Shown here: positions 33,801 to 43,871 of the stretch, one piece after another
Numbering within the stretch: the first letter of the stretch is position 1
How the letters are laid out: each line of letters starts with the position of its first letter
From: Meandrina meandrites
Lineage: Eukaryota > Cnidaria > Anthozoa > Scleractinia > Meandrinidae
Assembly: GCA_963693305.1 (NCBI GenBank)
Contig: OY855905.1
Location: 37,773,637-37,837,636 of the forward strand
Length of the DNA: 64,000 nt
Direction of reading: 5' to 3'
The notes under the pieces: generated by a model
What the model was told of the DNA's origin: nothing
Seen by the model: only the letters and a program-made list of their open reading frames with translations
Databases searched by the model: none
Program-made: the position numbers and the translations under genes

Positions 33801-36800
33801 TATCCATTGTTATAAAAGTAATTAATTCATATTTCCAGTCGTTTCCACGTAAAAGTGTCTTGCAAATTATGGAAGCAAACGTTCAGATGTTCTTTAATTG
33901 CAAAGGCTTTGAACGCTCTTAGCCTTTTTGCGAAACTCGCTTTTGAAAATAACAAAATGTACTTCTTTGATGGTGGTTTATCTAAAACAAAAATGAGTTT
34001 GTGACGATAGGCGTTCCTTGTCCTAATTAATATACAATATTAACTGAAGGCAAAAACAAACTCGGCCTGCCCTTGTTAATGTTCTTCTGGTATTAGTCAT
34101 TTTCCGTGTCAGCGTGTTCCGTGGCGCTTCAAAATGGCATATAAATATTCAGTCTTATTTAGTTGGCACGAAAAACTATTTTGGAAACTGCAGTTACATT
34201 TATGCCAAAATGCCGTGCATTTTGATATATTGATATATGTATACAGCTTGCCATCATTTCGAAATTTGTGGAACTTTCTTGTTTCTATGAAATGGATGCT
34301 TGATTCTTCGCTGTCACTCCGGCTTGCATACAGTTTTCAGTTTCACTCAGCATGCAAGTTTAATTCGTTTTAAATATCTTATTGTACTTTTTGTAATTTC
34401 ATTTCTATTAAAGAGTAACGTTTGCGGTTTTTCTCCACAATATTACGAGAAATATATTTTCATTAAATTGCCGAAGCCAAAGCCAATACAGGCAATTATA
34501 ATATTGAATGGTTTTCGCAGAACCTTTTCTAAAAATTAAGAATTTTTATTTGTTTGGATGTGTTCGTTTTCGCTTGGTTGCAGAATTGAATGGCTACATT
34601 AATTCGAGACAAAAACTGAAAAGCTAAACGTTCGTTTTAGCCGTTAGTCACAGCAGTTGATTCCGCATCCTCGGATGGTCCTAATTTCTGTCGAACGCTG
34701 TTCCGTATAAATTGTAGTGCCTCGGTGCTTTGTGTCATAAATTTGTCTAGTAAAGTCAAATTTCCACGGCTGCCTGCCTTTGAAGGCAAATGCGTCAAGT
34801 TTCGCTTTCTATGGTTTCTTGAATGTGACAAATCCGACGTAGACCGCGCTCTTCTACCTGCCAAAGGCGACGTTCGCTTAGCCAGCCCCTCAGCTGTTTC
34901 AACTCGTAGATCCCACTGACTAGCTGCTGTTGAAGTAGGAAACCTGCTGGATCTCGAACGATGCGTTTGCCTGGAGATTTCTTCGTTAGTTCTTAAATTA
35001 CTCCTGGAGGAGAGTTTAAAATCAAGTTGTGCCACCTCAGGAAGTCTCGAGTACTCAGACAAAAGCTGTACATCATCGTCGTCGTGTGATGGTTTTCCGT
35101 TCAAAACGCGTTCCGACCGCAATGCAATTAGCAGCGCTTGCTTCTGCGCTTGAGACTGGCGAAGCTGCGACTTCACCAGTTTGATCTCCGAAGCTAGCTC
35201 GTTCTGTCTGTTCCTCATCTCGTTCACTGTGTCTTCTAACGTTTCAATGAACGCTCTACTTTCTTCAAGACTGTCGTACGGCCCGGGCGGATCGTCGAAG
35301 CAAAAGAACTCCACCGCCGGTTGTGCTGATATAAGGTCCTGCCTTATTACAACATTGTCGATGTACTCTTGAAGTCCGTGCTTTCTCATTTCGATGAAAG
35401 TAGGGTCAAAATTATCTCCAAAATACTTTTTAGGTGGAAGGATGCCGTTAAAATCAGTAAAAAGCTTCCTCAATCCTTCGTCCATGCGAACGAAGTCGGA
35501 GTATCTTCGAAAGACATGCCAACTTCGCTCGCTTCCCAGTTGTACAAAAATCTGGTACACAGTGAATCGTTTTCTCGCTTCTACAACTTCGTAACCGACG
35601 ATCGGAGCGTGAATATCCAGTTCTTCAATCGGTTGAAAAGATTCAAATTTGTGCTCGTTGTCGTCGGAATCTTTGCTTGCTTCTTCAGCCATGTGCACTC
35701 TTTTTATAAAATTTAATTTCACATCTTTTGGTATTAAAAACAAGCTACCTGCTTCAGATCCTTCATGTTAAGATCTCATCACTCATTGTTCATATTGAAG
35801 ACTTATTTTCACTTTGCGTCACGTTCAAAGAAATTTTTGTTTCAACTCAGGTGTCAAGTACTATATTCAGATGTTGTGTTAGGTGTTTTTATTTTAGTTC
35901 TCATTCGTAGACAATTTCAATTTCCAATTCAAATAAGGCTCCGATTCACTTCACTGCATATTCAACAATGAGCACACGCAGATGGTATTGTGTTTAACCG
36001 CTGATTATTATGTTAATTCAGCTGTCACAGGTCGCCAATAATAGTAATCGCAATAAAAATAATAATGAGAACAGCGAAAACCACAAATTTTCTGAAAAAA
36101 TGAACTTTTTCGTAGAAATTCATGCTTTAGTTTATTATCTGGTAAAGCTCGAAACATTCTTTTTAGCACAGGATATTATTTTTTATTTTAATAAGCTTAT
36201 TGGCTTAAATCCATCTTTCAATGATAACAATGAAGTGTGTGTTTTTAATATAACTGTTTAAGCTACAAATTTAATTCGCAGTTTATAATGAAATAGGGTT
36301 GACCAGTTCTCAGCTGATAAAGCAATTCTTGAAAGGACTGCTTTCATCATTTTGGAAAAAATAGGTAAAAAAATAGGTATTTGACACCCTGTCTTTCGAA
36401 TGAAGCGTAAAATTAACCGTCCAATTGACATGATCAATCCTTAACTTCATCACACTTCGTCAATATTTACCTAGAACTTGAATTACTGTGGAAACACCAT
36501 ACTATATCACATTTGTGCGGCCACCAATACAAACTGCACTAGCACTTTCAAATATAGGGTAGTTTTAAGGCGACACTGCCCGAAATCATTCAACTTGAGC
36601 AAAGTAATTTTAAAGATACACGTATGGGTAAAGTTAGCCTCCAAGAATATGACCAACGAATCCCTACCAGATATCCATCTGTAAAAACCCAGGTGAAACC
36701 TGGATGTTTACCAGGAACTCGAAAAAAGTTTACCCGGACATGCAGTAAGCAAAGGTCCTATGATTGAACCAAAACCCAGTTGAAATTTGCCAAACTCCGT

Positions 36801-37496
36801 GAAAGTACATTCTTTAAGCGTCTTTTTCGTACCTAGGCGATTTGCCATGCCATTTGGAAAAGATACATTTTAACACAACGGGGGAATAAATCTAACAGGA
36901 CCAAAGAGGTCAACATTTTACCAGGGAGAGCACAATAGCCCAAAGGATTGGGTTGAACCAGGACTGTAACAGGAGGTCCTGAAGGAGGGAAGGGGGGAAT
37001 AAATCCCATTTCCCAGCCCAAATTTTACACATATCCCATTTTTCCAGTGAAAAAAACAATAGACAAATCCCAGTTCCCATTTAAGCCCTTCAAGCTCCGT
37101 TTACAGAGTGATAACATTTTGGTAACAAATGGCTTTAAGGGATGCAGATGAAAGTGACCGATTCTTTGTATTCCTCTAGATCCGTTTGCCAAAGTGTCCC
37201 TGATGTTGGCCGGTCGTCAAATGAAGAAGACAAAGACCTCCGTGGCAAGAAACACCCTACTTCCGGTGTATAACGAGGCATTCGTCTTTGACGTCCCAAT
37301 CGACCGCTTGAGTGACGTCAGCTTGCTAGTACGCGTGCTCGACAACGGGGATGGTAATCGTTCCCAGACTCGAACCATTGGCAAGTCCATTGTAGGACCT
37401 GATGCACAGACCAGCATTGGATTGCATCACTGGAACTGTATGATGACAACTCCAAGGAAACCCATTGCACAGTGGCATCCATTGGTGAAGACTTGA
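27888..37496 (+). CDS. synaptotagmin with degenerate calcium sites
   Basis: Four exons (27888-27975, 30785-31497, 32357-32483, 37180-37496) join in frame to 414 aa with GT-AG introns. A short acidic N-terminus precedes one membrane helix (about 37-59) and a basic linker. C2A spans about 138-262 and C2B about 274-405. The C-terminal WHPL at 408-411 matches the WHXL motif of synaptotagmins. Calcium ligands are poor: C2A loop 1 reads HDLPSIHSTNYVEL where DxxGxSDPY is usual, loop 3 keeps a single Asp (SYDGFSRHQ), and C2B loop 1 has PDDLPNPF and loop 3 LDNGDGNR. This suggests a calcium-independent synaptotagmin, like the vertebrate Syt4/11/12/14-17 type, acting in vesicle trafficking. AATAAA is at 37668-37673. 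ATG 27888 is the first in-frame ATG. Confidence 0.85.
27976..30784. other. synaptotagmin intron 1, no gene recognised
   Basis: This 2.8-kb intron has no supported exon. The tract at about 29310-29400 (CGGACCTCTTCATACGGATA) resembles one end of a mariner-type MITE, but I could not find a matching right end. Confidence 0.5.
31692..31775. repeat. 25-bp-arm hairpin in synaptotagmin intron 2
   Basis: ATCTCGTTCCCAGATCTCAT at the start of the left arm (31692-31716) pairs with 31751-31775, 24 of 25 bases. The spacer is 34 bases. It directly abuts the SINE-like body at 31780-31960. Confidence 0.85.
31780..31960 (+). mobile_element. SINE body fragment
   Basis: The tract reads GGATAAGGACGATAAACCGC ... 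CGTTAAAGAACCCACACACT ... GGCACGAAGTTCCCGGTGTT. I recognise this order as the tRNA-unrelated part of a common cnidarian SINE. No A or B box lies in front of it; the head is missing or replaced by the hairpin at 31692-31775. Confidence 0.5.
32484..34544. other. synaptotagmin intron 3, left part
   Basis: Sequence between exon 3 and the nested gene. No exon, repeat array or transposon end was identified. Small ORFs at 32554-32757 and 33656-33922 are unsupported. Confidence 0.5.
34545..34550 (-). terminator. poly(A) signal of the nested SNX16-like gene
   Basis: AATAAA on the minus strand, 87 bases after the stop codon at 34637. Confidence 0.6.
34637..35692 (-). CDS. SNX16: sorting nexin 16-like PX protein, intronless, nested
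   Basis: One open frame encodes 351 aa from ATG 35692. The frame is open upstream to another ATG at 35743 (368 aa), but the shorter start gives the usual acidic MAEEASKD beginning. The PX domain spans about residues 28-140: GYEVVEARKRFTVYQIFV, FRRYSDF (phosphoinositide-binding Arg/Tyr), LPPKKYFGDNF and LQEYIDNVV. PAVEFFCFDDPPGPYDSLEE and SRAFIETLEDTVNEMRN, just after, match vertebrate SNX16 closely. A coiled coil then runs to about 200, followed by a Ser/Arg-rich tail. SNX16 binds PI3P on early and late endosomes and acts in receptor sorting. The gene lies wholly within synaptotagmin intron 3 on the opposite strand. Absence of introns suggests a retrocopy or lineage-specific intron loss; the frame is intact. 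Confidence 0.9.
   Translation of the reverse strand: MAEEASKDSDDNEHKFESFQPIEELDIHAPIVGYEVVEARKRFTVYQIFVQLGSERSWHVFRRYSDFVRMDEGLRKLFTDFNGILPPKKYFGDNFDPTFIEMRKHGLQEYIDNVVIRQDLISAQPAVEFFCFDDPPGPYDSLEESRAFIETLEDTVNEMRNRQNELASEIKLVKSQLRQSQAQKQALLIALRSERVLNGKPSHDDDDVQLLSEYSRLPEVAQLDFKLSSRSNLRTNEEISRQTHRSRSSRFPTSTAASQWDLRVETAEGLAKRTSPLAGRRARSTSDLSHSRNHRKRNLTHLPSKAGSRGNLTLLDKFMTQSTEALQFIRNSVRQKLGPSEDAESTAVTNG
35744..37179. other. synaptotagmin intron 3, right part
   Basis: It contains the promoter side of the nested gene and ends in the acceptor TTCCTCTAG at 37171-37179. A small hairpin (AACCCAGGTGAAACCTGG near 36687) is present. No exon is recognised. Confidence 0.5.
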
Positions 37497-37867
37497 CCGG
37501 CGGTCAAGAATATTTCAGAAAACTGAGTTGTAACATAGTTGTCGCTATTATTTATCCATAAACCGCTGTTTAGTTTTGCTGAACTCGGTTAAAAAAAAAA
37601 CGATTTCAACACAGTGCTTGACTCACCATTGTTCATGTTCAATTTAATCACTTACGGGAATTTCCCCAATAAATATAATTTTGAAGATGATCAAGTTAAA
37701 TTTAACAATATATTTATTCTCAGACAGGGCCGAAATGGTAGAACTAAGTCTTGAACAATTTTTTTGAGGTTTTTAAAAAAACGGTTTATATCCTAATATA
37801 CATGTTGTGGTTCAAATTTACCCTCGGTACAATCTGCTATTTTCCTTTGTTTTATATTCAAGAAATG

Positions 37868-37926
37868 AGCGCATTTTGTTTGATCTGCCTGAATTATCTT
37901 CGCAGAATTCAACATTCGTAGTCAAT
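37868..37926. repeat. fragment of the CAGTGGC-ended repeat family
   Basis: CTGAATTATCTTCGCAGAAT and the following bases match the middle of the elements at 13755 and 60900. Both ends are missing, so this is a decayed copy. Confidence 0.7.
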
Positions 37927-37999
37927 CATATATTACCATACAACAGTACAAGGGAAAATACCAAAAATTGTACCAAGGATAACATTGAACCACAGCATA

Positions 38000-39310
38000 T
38001 ATATGTATATATTCAGTGTAATGTTTGGGTTTTATATAGCATTTTGTGAAAAAGGGGATATTAATACTGCTTTTAATAAATGAATTTTGACATTATTTCG
38101 AGAAAGAGTTTGCAAATATTGAAGAATTTGTTATTTGGAGTAATTTTCCAGATAAAGGTATAATAATTTCGCGAAAGGACTACACCTTGTCCGACACGTT
38201 AAGTTAGTGTTTCGAGGACGAGTAGCAACGACCACATCAAAACAAATATTTGAAAACATTGCACCGCGGCATGTAGAGGAGACCCTCTTCTAGCTTTCAC
38301 CTCCCGAGGTCGTTGCTTACAAGTTTCACGTAAAATTGCACTATGCAACAAATCTTAGTTATTCCTCGCGTGACTTATTTCACCTGAATATGAAATGAAA
38401 GTCTTGCTACAAGAAAATGAGGTAGACAGTGTTATATATTACTTGTTTATTTGTATAATTTACTACAGTAGTTACAAGTTGGCTTAGCACTCCATAGGAT
38501 CCGGAAAGATCAAAGTCAACTTTGAATATTGATTTCAATACTCATATTGTTCAATGCGCTTTATCATTTTTCTTACCTTTTCAGTTGACAGAGAATCTAG
38601 TCAAGTTTGTTAAAGTTTATTTGATGTCGCCTACTGTATACGTAGTATATACTCACTGCGCCTTCCGAATTTGTACGCGATTTTTATATTGAATTAAAGA
38701 CTTTTTGTTGTAAAACAACCTTCAGTGTTTTGTACTTTGTTTTTAAAACGAAGTTTTTTTAAATCCTAGCACTTTTTAAGTTGTGGAGAGTGAAATAACA
38801 TCTTCAGCTTAACAGTGATAGTTGCTGTTGCTCTTGGCTTTTTTGCCAGTTGTACACGAAAACGTTTCTTTGAGGAGTTTGGAAATTTAAAGGGATTACG
38901 TTACGGACAAGGCATCTTGAAAAAATTGCCCGCGTATTTCAAGTTTGTCGTTCATGCCCCACCTTAATCATTATCGATTTTAACCATTCTTGTTCATGTT
39001 CGGTTTAGTTTTAATCCTGTGGTTTTTTTCTACCTTCCAAGTTTCCTTCAATTTGAAAGTGATTTTGTTCATCAGAAAAATGACCAAAAAAATGTGGCAT
39101 AGCTCATTTAAAGAAACTCCTTTAACAGCAGTGTTTTGCGCGCCTACACCGTCTGTTTTTGTTATCCGCCCACCGAATTAAAATTCAACGTCAAACACGG
39201 GTCCAAGGATATCTTTAAAAGAAAACCATGGATTGTGAACACGATCAACAACTAAGGATTGTTTGAGTTCGCAAAGTACTGTAAATGAAGGAGATACGAA
39301 AAAAGCCATC
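38000..39310. other. region downstream of synaptotagmin, no gene recognised
   Basis: AT-rich unique sequence. It could be an extended 3' UTR, but AATAAA at 37668 is the nearer end. No exon is supported. Confidence 0.45.
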
Positions 39311-39470
39311 CCACGATGTTCGGCTTCTTAGTCAGTTTCAAGAAACAACATGTTTCAGCCATGGTTTATGTATGATAATATACTAGTTGTGCCACAATGT
39401 TCGGCTTCTCAGTCAGTTTCAAAACAACATGTTTCAGCCCTGGTTTATGTAGGATAATATATTGGTTGTG
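39311..39470. repeat. 81-bp tandem duplication
   Basis: Two copies of a unit beginning CCAC(G/A)ATGTTCGGCTTCT lie at 39311-39391 and 39392-39470. They share the inner phrase AACATGTTTCAGCC and differ at a few positions, with small indels. The first bases of a third unit (CCATA) follow. No coding potential. Confidence 0.85.
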
Positions 39471-40091
39471 CCATATTTTCTAATCATAAAAATTCGGAAA
39501 TTCTTTGGGCACTCCTAATAAGTGATTACGAGTTTGTACCATTCTGTAAGTTCTCAAACTCTTGTACCTTGTTTTATTTTATTAGTCTAATAAACAATGT
39601 GTTACGTGTTCTCCATATGTCCCTTTGATGGGTTTGAGCTTATATTAAGACAAAGTCATCTTCCTCAAGTATTTCAGTTTCCGGGCTTTCATGGCCAGTT
39701 GACACTGTTGACCTTACTTCAAAATTAACAACTAAAATGTCTGGCCAGGTGTAAGCAGGACCGGATTTACTAAATCGTTCTTACGGGGCTACTTTCAAAT
39801 GTGTCTCACATGACTCGAAAATCGTACAAGATTAACACTTCCTCAAAGGCTGAATATTTAAATAGGATATTTTTCAGCCACTCCATGCCAGTTTTTTTTT
39901 TTTTATCGTAGCTCAGTTTCGAATGCATTTAGCTCTTCCTGTTTTAAAGGCGCCTTCATTTCCTTTGCAATACAATAACTTCCTATTACTGGCAACACGT
40001 CATTTCAGCTGTGAGAGCCTGGATGCTTGTCCAGTTTATCTTTCGATGTTGAAATTACCGAATTTCTGTACAACTCGCTCAAAATTCTTTT

Positions 40092-42045
40092 TTAATCTAG
40101 TTGTAACGCCAACCATAGAAAGTTCTGGCCCATTATTCGTCGGTTTATTTCCTGTAGCGCGCTGGGAAGTCTTGACAACAGTTCTGCTGGTACAGGATTT
40201 TTGTCAGCTTGCCGCTTTGTTGACGAGGCCACGCCGGTCCGCAAACGAGGCATTCTCTTGCATCTTTTCTTTCTGTTTGGCGTTCTGGCTACCGCTGGCC
40301 GTCGTTTCTCGGGTTTGAAACTTAGCTGTTCTGACAGTGATTCTGGTATTAGGGTCTGGGTAAAAATAAAATATAGCAAATTTTGTTTTAGCTTTCTACC
40401 ATCTTTAGCCTGAAATGACAGAAGCCTCTTTGTCCCTCAACCCAACCGAAATCTCATTTTACCTTGAAAGCATGACAAAGGAGTGAAAGGACATGTTCTC
40501 ACGGTGTACCAGTGACAAATTAACTCGATTAGTAAACGCAACCAGCTTACAGATGTTTATAACCATGCTGCATAATTGAATTCTGAGTGATAGGCCGTTA
40601 TACAGTCCCTCTTTAGTCTCTTTGGAATACCTGATATGATCGCGAAAGGATATAACGCGAGACCGGCTACGCGAAGACCCTCGCTTGTCTCCTCATTTTA
40701 ACGATCGGTCTCGTTCATTTATAAGGACTGGAGGTCTACAAAAGTCGGTTTTGATTTTTAAGTAAAAATACAAGCCAATACAAAATAATTACCTTGTGTT
40801 CTTTAAGCGGTTGTGCCTGCTCCCGGATTTCCCGCAATTCTTTCTTCCTCCTTTTATTTTCCAGACGAGAATAAAGCTTCGCTCGATATTCTAACAACAC
40901 AAAGACAAATGTCATCAGTTCACGTCGGTAGTCATAGCAAATGACAGTGAGCTGAATAAATAACGGATGGGTTTCTCCATAGTTGATATTGAAATTTATC
41001 TTATTTTAACATTTCTTCGTTCTATGTGATACTACTATTTTAATTTTACCTGAAAAACGTTTCCCACCAATGTATCGGTTCGCATCTTCTAGCACATGAC
41101 CACACACGCAGGATCTTGATGATTCTGTAATCTGTGAATAAAGGTACTGGTCACTTTCTATCATATCAGCCTAAATAAGGCTCACTCGGCAAATGTCGCT
41201 TACCAACTAGTCGGCCGATACTCTACCGACAGATATCACCGACATTCGGCCAAATAAGGTACAAATGACCCGTAAACCCTTCATCGTTTCGCGACTTAAG
41301 ATTCCTGTAATATTTTTGGATAAATAACACTTGACCTGCAGCCCGGTTCTTCTGAAACGGAAACTGGAACAGCTTTCCACCGAATGCTGTTATCGTTTAA
41401 GTAACTCCCTGTTCAGCTCTGTTCAGTTATCTTAAAGTGTCAAAAGGTTTTATGAGAAAGGGAGTGATAGCACTGAGACAAGTCTAACCAATCATTTGAA
41501 ATCGTGCTGTACTCCCGGCTGTACTAAGAGCTGAAACGATAGATACCCTTCCTCTGCTTCCTCATACACTGTAGCTCTAATAATAAGTGGCTTTGATCGG
41601 CGGTATCGCTTTACAGGTAGTAGTGTCTATAATTTCCGTACGGAAATTAATGTTTAAAACTTTGTTGATGAACATCAGTTGGGTTTGTTTTTTTTACATA
41701 GATGAGCCATCAAAATAATTATTTCTTTTGGTGAAATGGACTGGTAATGATGAAAATGCCGTAGCGTGATTCAGATCACGCGAAACTATTACATCACCAT
41801 TGCCGCATCTGGTCGCATCTTGCAAAATTGTGCAGATTCTACAATATTCAATCGACCACAAAATGCAGACGCTTTATACAGAGCAGGTCACAGTTTTGCA
41901 AACAAATTTAAAATTAAGAACATTATGTAACTGGAATTTGCAATGAAACACATCATGACAATCAATAATTATGCTCCCGATACTTCCATATTATGGTTCG
42001 GGTACTTACCAGTATATTGCAAGCAAGACACTGCCGTAGCACCAT
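40092..42045 (-). CDS. UPF0547 (C16orf87)-like small Cys-rich protein, paralog A
   Basis: Four exons on the minus strand (42010-42045, 41050-41131, 40793-40890, 40092-40355) join in phases 0,1,0 to 159 aa. Exon 1 is only 36 bases and supplies C6 and C9 (CLAC). Exon 2 supplies C20 and C22 in CVCGHVLEDA followed by IGGKRFS; the four Cys (perhaps with H24) would form a small zinc site. Exon 3 is a basic helix (EYRAKLYSRLENKRRKKEL). Exon 4 is a basic linker and the conserved helix ELLSRLPSALQEINRRIMGQ at the C-terminus. The same order (CxxC, CxCG, basic helix, ALxEINRxIxxQ tail) occurs in vertebrate C16orf87/UPF0547, whose molecular role is not well established; the lysine/arginine content suggests a nuclear protein. 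Confidence 0.8.
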
Positions 42046-42179
42046 TATGACTCAGCTGTTTTTCGTCTTCTACAATTGCAGTCTTTTTATTAACCGTTCT
42101 TCGCTTGACAACGCTCGACTCCTGACTGCTTTGTTGTGACGGAGTGTTATCAGCTTTATAGCTGTGATCATCCAGGGGT

Positions 42180-42187
42180 GACGTCAG
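42180..42187 (-). promoter_or_regulatory. CRE site of paralog A
   Basis: TGACGTCA, the palindromic CREB/ATF site, 135 bases upstream of the ATG. TATTTTAGAA stands just upstream on the gene's strand, as in paralog B. Confidence 0.65.
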
Positions 42188-43871
42188 TTTCTAAAATAGC
42201 AACCGCCACATGACAACCGTGACGTGTCATGACGAAACAAAAATATATTCATCGATGAATCCAAACATTCAAGGCTTTTGTTTCTACCGCGGTGTCGCAA
42301 TATCCACACAGCACTTGGCAAAATTAGAGCTGAAACAACACACTACAACGGAAGCATGGTTTTCATTTGATCCATTTTGAGAAAAGTATAATTAGTTACG
42401 GGAACAAAAATAACAAAAAGAGATCAAAGATTCAATATTAACAGACAACAAGTTCTGTTTGTCGTCGTGCAAAGCGATTTGCCAGTGCTATATTGATTTG
42501 CTAAATCACCTCAATTTGAGCAGTGTCTTTAACTCTCAGGAAACTGACTCTTTCGATTGGGCTTTTATTCCACAGTACTGTACTGTACTGTACTGTACTA
42601 GTTTAATGTATATTTTTTTGGCGGTATATTTCTCGTCAGTTTTATTTATCATGTTATTTGCAGTAAGCATGACAACAGTGACAACAATAAGGACACTACT
42701 TTGTTTATTAAATCCCTTTTATTTAACTATGCATCGTGTCAAGAAAAAAGTTGTGAAGACTTTCATGTCGCCCGTAAAACGTAAAATCAAGCAGTATTTA
42801 CCTGCTATTTCAGGCCGGCGGCCTGTAACAACAGATGAATAAACAGACTGATTTTTCAGGGCACCAAGTTTATTTATGGTCCTAACAATGCAAGCGGCCC
42901 ATAGCAACACTAATATAAGGCAATAACAGCAAAATATTGTATCCGCGTGCATTACCAAGACATTATTACGCGGGGAGACCACTGTCTGTCGCACTGGCTT
43001 TCAACAACTAGTACCCACACTCGAATGTGTCAAGCCACGCTTAGTTATCGCTTAGCACTCCGCTTGCTGTACGACAGGGTACTGGTCAGAGTTTTAAAGG
43101 GACGTGTATTCACTTCGTGTAGACCTTTGGTGACTTTAGTTGTTGGTTTGTACCCAATCATTACTGGAAGGAAAAAATTAACGCCACTTCCTTGACTGGC
43201 AAGAAAGCCAACTTCACGGCACTCCAGTGCAACCTTTTAGTCCTCAGTATCACTTACTCTACAGAGTAGAATTTTAAGCGCCTTTCAGAATTCTAGCTGT
43301 TTAAAATTCTCAAACGTCGTTTTGTGGAGTATATTACTGCCCCTGTCGATATCGTGTGCACCAGGCGTCCAGGTTTCTTCCTGCACTACGAAGGCTATCT
43401 AAAAATAACACTCACGAATCTGATATAGATTTTACGAACACGACCAGGACATTGAGTGATGGTTTTGAAAGTGATGAAAGTAACAAAGTTGTAATTAATT
43501 TGAAAGTTATGGTATTCTGATATCTTATATTAGGGGGATCTCGCGGGCGTATGTATATCCAATGTCACTCTGAATTAACAGGACACATTATTCACTGAGT
43601 TTTTTACAGAAATAGTTCACATATTCTGCTGGGGAGTTTCTGATATCCCTTTTATCTACCATCTTTGTCACTTGAGTTACGTTCGACTCATTTTTTAGTC
43701 CCTCTGTTCCAGGTGGCATATTTCTATATATCGATCCCTCCGGAGAGTGTTGAGGGAGATCTCTTCCTGCAGCTTATAGTCGAATATTTCCCGTTGAAAC
43801 TGCGCCATTTTAAATGCAGTGCTCTGAGAGAATTCTCTGAACTCTCTCGGGACTCTTGATCGACTTCAGTC
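42188..43871. other. intergenic between paralogs A and B
   Basis: It contains a short TACTG array (about 42572-42598). An open frame at 42459-42842 (+) of 127 codons has hydrophobic and basic stretches, but no recognisable domain, start context or splice partner. Confidence 0.5.

Noticed and set aside
42459..42842. 127-codon plus-strand ORF with hydrophobic middle and basic end
   Set aside because: It includes a TACTG microsatellite and matches no family I know; kept out as likely chance, though conservation in a relative would change this.
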